A DNA stretch of 64,000 nucleotides from Osedax fenrisi. Lineage: Eukaryota > Annelida > Polychaeta > Sabellida > Siboglinidae. The notes under the pieces were generated by a model. The model had not been told where the DNA came from and searched no databases. It saw only the letters and a program-made list of their open reading frames with translations. Within the stretch, counting starts at the first letter, position 1; each line of letters begins with the position of its first letter. Where the stretch lies: NCBI GenBank assembly GCA_964019155.1, contig OZ025241.1:88953228-89017227 (forward strand), read 5' to 3'. The position numbers and the translations under genes are program-made. This document shows positions 60,101 to 64,000 of this stretch, in pieces.

Positions 60101-61280
60101 ATTTATTATTATATCAGATAACATTTTGAGAAGCAAAGAAATAACACTCCTTATTTACGTAATTAATACCTACTCCCTCCATCTGCGGGAAGTAGGTACT
60201 ACCTACTAGGTAGTATCGAAATTATAAAAACCCTAGTATCAAAATCACTGAAATAGATTTAGGTTTGGTTCAGTTTCTATACAATATTGGTTTAATTTCT
60301 CTATTCAATTACATACAATATAAAATAGCCTTCCACCACATATATATGTATAGCATTTAAAACCAACATATCCTGTTGAATTGTAACAAAGCAATAGGAT
60401 AATATCCATATCCATCAATATATCATATATTGATTTTAAATTATATACATATACTATATAGCAAAGTGTATTATATATTAGTAATGAACATGTAGTTTTA
60501 ATCATATAAATAATTTGTCCATGAATTGACCCTATATATTTAATATAATAATTATATAAGGTAATATGATATAAGTGATACCGTCGATTTGTTTGGGATG
60601 ATACGGATGTTAGGCAAATATTAAATAACTATAAATAACAAAGGTCATGTATGGAGAGCGTCGCGTTCACTTCGGGTTATAATGAAGCTAAAAAATCAGA
60701 AGAAAAAACCAAATAAATTTTAAAAACTAAACCACATAAATTAAACAACCCAAAAATATCAATCCGCAAATATGATGATACTCGTATTCGTATATTTTCT
60801 AAAGGAATTACTGCATGTAATATATAATATAATATTATATATGATATATTATATATATTAATTATTAATTTAATATGATATTACTCATTCATATTATATT
60901 TTCGTGTACATTACATCGTATAATGAATTCGCGCGACGCATTACTTGCGTGAAATTTGCTATTTATAGTTATTTAATTTTTGCCTACCGTCCGTATTCCC
61001 CATTAAGGGCGCCATGTCCTTGGAAAATTAAGGGAATAATCGACGTGAATAATATATTAAAAAATTATAATTTAAATTAAAAAACCTCAAAAAAAGAGAA
61101 AGACAATATATCCGTACACTTGTTAACATTACGATATCTTTTGTTAAGAATCTTCATTGTTTTCGCATCCACACACATCACTCCGATATCGAACTTTTCT
61201 ACTCCCAATACTTTTCGTATTATTAAAATATCATGTTTTATCCGAGTATAGAGCATTGTGTTTTTAATATATATGCTCAT
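54006..61280 (-). CDS. YBEY: YBEY endoribonuclease homologue
   Basis: This is a metal-dependent single-strand endoribonuclease of the YbeY/UPF0054 family. In bacteria it matures rRNA; in animals the protein acts in mitochondria on RNA and ribosome assembly. Three minus-strand exons (61086-61280, 56325-56456, 54006-54161) join at phase 0 to 160 residues, against about 167 in humans. The first exon gives MSIYIKNTMLYTRIKHDILI, VLGVEKFDIGVMCVDAKTM and CTDILSFSFFE. The second gives FPDEYNLGDIYLQPDYIEE, and the third THGYCHLLGYDHESNEQW. The three zinc-binding histidines sit in H-G-x2-H-L-x-G-Y-D-H, the bacterial form; the human protein, as I recall it, has GFTH there. The exon 2 donor ACT|GTTAGC is weak but fits the family alignment. 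Introns are 2.2 and 4.6 kb. The start is the first ATG and matches the human N-terminus. Confidence 0.92.
54162..56324 (-). other. YBEY intron 2
   Basis: A 2.2-kb AT-rich intron. I see no element in it beyond short TA tracts. Confidence 0.5.
56325..56456 (-). CDS. YBEY: YBEY exon 2
   Basis: Encodes ELTPGQQPRPAFPDEYNLGD and IYLQPDYIEE, the middle of the fold; human YBEY has DFPDDYNLGDIFLGVEYI here. Acceptor GCGTAG|GAG. Its base composition is clearly richer in GC than exons 1 and 3. Confidence 0.9.
57805..58315. mobile_element. TIR element, second copy of the 1526-2149 family
   Basis: The left end ATAGGGGATAATAGGGTATT then GTGGCCGATAAC, and the reverse-complemented right end ATAGAGGAGGGTGAGTATTG then TGGCTGATG, form a diverged TIR. 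An internal GATACTGTGGCTGATACT near 58082 repeats the terminal motif. Confidence 0.6.
58355..58394. repeat. Perfect 14-bp stem hairpin
   Basis: CATGGCCTCCTTTA (58355-58368) pairs perfectly with TAAAGGAGGCCATG (58381-58394) around the 12-nt loop GCTTCAACAAGA. Next to it is a palindromic TGTACACTGTAAAGTGTACT. It lies in YBEY intron 1 and its GC content is unusual for the surroundings. Confidence 0.85.
59300..59690 (+). mobile_element. Foldback B half-copy (right-arm type)
   Basis: Matches the right arm of 32930-33714 in the same order: CCACCTATATAGGTTAT, AATTTGTATCAAACTATACA, CATCTATTTCAGTGATTTCA and TACTACTGCTAGCAG. It is diverged. Confidence 0.65.
60129..60520 (+). mobile_element. Foldback B half-copy (left-arm type)
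   Basis: Matches the left arm of 32930-33714: GCAAAGAAATAACACTCC, ATCACTGAAATAGATTTAGG, AATTACATACAATATAAA and ATTAGTAATGAACATGTAG. With 59300-59690 it makes an inverted pair, but with the element termini towards the centre. Confidence 0.65.
61086..61280 (-). CDS. YBEY: YBEY exon 1
   Basis: 65 codons from an ATG at 61280 (MSIYIKNTMLYTRIKHDILI) to the donor GAG|GTTTTT. It covers the N-terminal strand and helix and the TDILSF segment; TDVLSF is nearly invariant in the family. Confidence 0.92.
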
Positions 61281-61574
61281 TTTGAATTTTATTAAATAGT
61301 GTTATATATCTATATAAAGTATTACAATTTATATACGATATTAGTCAGTATATACCGAATAATGAATAGAACATTAAATAAAAACTAAATAATCCTATTC
61401 AAATATATTTAAATAATTCTCTTTCAGTGTAAATATGAATCATTTTCAGTGGAAATTCCCACAATATAATGATTGACATCCGTGTATATTATTAATTCTA
61501 TTTTAGCGTCCTTGCCAACACTTATTTAAAATCTAAATTATTCATAATAAATTAATTATTTAATAAATACTGAT
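61281..61574. promoter_or_regulatory. Likely bidirectional promoter
   Basis: The 294 bp between the divergent start codons of YBEY (61280, minus) and the CCDC157-like gene (61575, plus) must hold both start regions unless there are distant 5' exons. No specific factor site stands out in this AT-rich stretch. Confidence 0.45.
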
Positions 61575-61709
61575 ATGTCGCATTTATTTGGTAAAAAGGA
61601 ATACATAAACGACTTAAGAGACGATGTTTCTAACATACAAGAACTCTTAATAAATATGATCTCAAGAACAGGGCCACAGAAATTTCTATCTTGGAAATAT
61701 CCAAACAAG
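61575..61709 (+). CDS. CCDC157: CCDC157-like protein, first exon only
   Basis: 45 codons from ATG to donor AACAAG|GTTTAA: MSHLFGKKEYINDLRDDVSN, then LLINMISRTGPQKFLSWKYP. This resembles the start of human CCDC157 as I remember it (MAHLLG, an acidic helix, then SRAGPVRFPSWKFPD). The SR-x-GP...F-x-SWK-[FY]-P string is the main evidence. CCDC157 is a coiled-coil protein; what this copy does I cannot tell. No further exon was recognised before the window ends at 64000. Confidence 0.6.
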
Positions 61710-61956
61710 GTTTAATATCGGAATCGTTTATTAAATGATTCATTGTGATAATGATTATCATAATGAATCATTATGATAATGATTATGATGATTATAATAT
61801 GTTCATTTAATTATAATTTATTTATTTGTATCTTATATGTTAATATTATTAGTATACATTATTTTTACGTATATACATATACAATATCATATTGAATATG
61901 ATATTGTATATGTTTTCATTGTATCTATATGATATAGATTCTATATCATATATTAC
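61710..61956 (+). other. Start of CCDC157-like intron
   Basis: AT-rich, with small palindromes such as ATAATGATTATCATAATGAATC-type repeats at 61735-61790. No exon is seen. Confidence 0.4.
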
Positions 61957-62658
61957 ACTGGTCTTCATTTTTAACTTTTTTCCATAGGATGACATCCTGT
62001 CAATTGATTCTAGACTAATTTTTGACACTGATTTTAAATGTTAAAACTGTTTTTCTCAATCAGGTATAGTTTTTTATTATTCGACTTCCAAATAATATTA
62101 AATTAATAATATAATCTAGTTATAAATTGAGTAATTTTAAATAGCATGATTTACAAAATTGAGAAAAAATACAAATAAAATATTTTAAATTGTAAAAAAA
62201 AACTAAACCAGATATGAAAAAACTAAAAACATATCTGAAATGAGCCTTTAAAATAAATATAAAAAATATATTACATATGTATCCTATAATTTTTTTTGTA
62301 AAATATCAACCTATGCAATTTTTTGCGGTACATAGTTTAAAAACATTTATTTATACTACTTGTGTAAATATTTGATAATGTTTTAAAGGTATACCGTATA
62401 CTTGAATATATATATATATATAAAACAAATATACGCATATTTATATGATTTTATAAAATATTATACTAATAATTTAGGTTTTAAAAATTATAAAAATAAT
62501 TTTTTTCTAGGAATCTCTCATTTTTGGAAATTTTTGAAAATCGAATTAAAAAAAACTAGACCTGATTGATAAAAACAGTTTTCACATTTGAAATCAGTGT
62601 CAAAAATGAGTCTTGAATCAATTGACAGAATGTCATCCTATTTTTGATGCACACCAGT
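61957..62658. mobile_element. Foldback/TIR element G
   Basis: The left end (ACTGGTCTTCATTTTT, then CATAGGATGACATCCTGTCA) and the reverse-complemented right end (ACTGGTGTGCATCAAAAA, then TAGGATGACATTCTGTCA) pair. Pairing continues through ATTGATTCTAGACT, TTTTTGACACTGATTT and AAAACTGTTTTTCTCAATCA for about 110 bp per arm. The interior holds AAAAACTAAACCAGATATGA and related shorter copies. No coding capacity. Confidence 0.75.
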
Positions 62659-64000
62659 CCTAACTATCATTATAATTATAATAGATACAATGACAACATA
62701 TATATTCTATATGTATTCTATTTTATTATTTTAAAATATAGCACGTCGCAGATGTCTGGAAACAGAATTTATATCTCACCTATGTCACATTTCTAGGGGT
62801 TGGTAAAAGTCCTCATGTTGACCAGTTTTTTTAATTTTATGTATCTAGGGGCTGCGAATATTACTAGAAATTTAACGAGATAATACAAAATTTAACATGG
62901 ACATTTTAATAATTATTTAAAATGGACTTTTATATATTATTTATAATGGACCTATTAATTTTATACCTATTAATAATTGTGTAATTATTACGAAATAGCA
63001 TATAGAATAATTGTGATAATTATGGAAAATAAAATTGATTTATTTGTTCCCTATAAATGCAATGAAAGTAATACAATTTCTAGGATTTTTGTGTGTAATC
63101 AAATAAATTAATGAAATTTTATTTGTATATCTAAAGCATATCACATTTTTTGTTTAAAAAATATATTTAATTTATAAAAATGTAATACACTTTTAATAAC
63201 GCTTTTACTAAATTTTTAAAAAACTCAATATTTTTCAAAATGGTAAAACGAACCAAAATTTTGTTCTCACTTTTTATGATATTTTTTAGAAAACATATAT
63301 CATATCTACTGGAATTATAGCTAGTGATAGAAAATATTAAAGAAAGTGTGGTAACATTTTCATATATTTTCGTATAGTTTAGTTATAAATTATTTTTCTA
63401 TAATCATTTCAATGCAATATTGTACTAATATGTATCAGTCAATCGCATCAAAAATATTTGCTTGAATTTAATAAATTTGTTGCATATGTTTGTAACATAT
63501 ATACTTAAACTAAAATCACTTACTCAGTAAAAGTTTAACAAATGATCAATCTTAATTGATTAATCTATTGATAGTATATACAATATTTAATTATTTTAAT
63601 AATTGCTTATTGTACTGAATATATACTTTTCAGGGGTATATTTCTTATATTTCAATGATAATATTTATATTTAGAGATATTTATTTGTAAAATAAAAATT
63701 CAAAATTTGTAAACATTTTTATTTCTTTATAATATTTTCTCAAAAGTTACACACAAAAATGTATGTTTATAAATTTATTTAGAATAATATATTTCTGTAT
63801 TATTTATATATTACATTTATCTACATTATGAAAGTTTATGCTCAGGAATAATTGATAGTAGCTAGATTGTTATCAGTGTGTTAATTCACTATTAATGGTA
63901 TACCTATTTAACCTAAATGCACAGAGTATTGTACATATAACAACTATAGTTAAATAAGTTATTGGTTATATCAAGGTCACAGAGTTTATCAAGGGCACTG
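62659..64000. other. AT-rich, no gene recognised
   Basis: Presumably intron of the CCDC157-like gene. A 15-bp string GTCGCAGATGTCTGG at 62745-62759 also occurs at 37664-37678. Nothing else is identifiable. Confidence 0.4.

Larger units (their letters stand above)
56457..61085 (-). other. YBEY intron 1 with repeats
   Basis: A 4.6-kb intron. It contains a short tandem repeat of GAGCTGTTGATTTCTGTTG (56617-56700), the TIR element at 57805-58315, a 14-bp-stem hairpin at 58355-58394 and the foldback B half-copies at 59300-59690 and 60129-60520. Confidence 0.6.

Noticed and set aside
62742..62815. Second exon of the CCDC157-like gene (acceptor then HVADVWKQNLYLTYV)
   Set aside because: It does not resemble the sequence expected after SWKFPD in CCDC157, and its core string recurs at 37664 in non-coding DNA.

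Overview
This window is nuclear DNA from an AT-rich animal, most likely an invertebrate. It has spliced genes with GT..AG introns from 48 bp to 11 kb, long AT microsatellites, degraded CR1/Jockey-like LINEs, a tRNA-derived SINE family and many non-autonomous DNA transposons. Nothing is prokaryotic or viral. A Brat/NCL-1-type NHL protein argues for an invertebrate. I cannot name the phylum from sequence alone.

I could assemble four genes exon by exon from reading frames, splice sites, intron phase and family motifs. (1) Minus strand, 9100-20075: nine exons give the C-terminal 487 residues of an ankyrin-repeat DHHC palmitoyltransferase of the ZDHHC17/HIP14 family; the N-terminal exon was not found. 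(2) Plus strand, 25646-52791: thirteen exons give an apparently complete 830-residue Brat-type TRIM-NHL protein with RING, two B-boxes, coiled coil, serine/asparagine-rich linker and NHL propeller. (3) Minus strand, 54006-61280: three exons give a complete 160-residue YBEY endoribonuclease homologue. (4) Plus strand, from 61575: one first exon that resembles the N-terminus of CCDC157; the rest lies beyond what I can identify.

Layout: 1-9.0 kb is transposon-rich with no host gene (nested hAT-like elements, a TIR element, LINE relics on both strands). 9.1-20.1 kb is the palmitoyltransferase, whose GC-rich exons stand out from the AT-rich surroundings; its introns carry SINEs and GA, GGA and GGT simple repeats. 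20.4-25.4 kb separates two divergent genes and holds a SINE, an inverted repeat and a palindromic MITE. 25.6-52.8 kb is brat; its introns hold LINE relics, several foldback or TIR elements, a 139-152 bp tandem array and a 377-bp-arm inverted repeat. brat and YBEY converge (1.2 kb between stop codons). YBEY and the CCDC157-like gene are head-to-head, with 294 bp between start codons, so they probably share a promoter.

The genes do not form one pathway. They represent protein palmitoylation, translational repression, mitochondrial RNA processing and a coiled-coil protein. The most notable points are a Brat-type NHL protein that keeps a RING finger (absent from fly Brat and worm NCL-1), a recent 165-bp tandem duplication of its start/RING region with a duplicated splice acceptor, and several well-preserved foldback/TIR elements. 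I found no convincing new multi-gene system.
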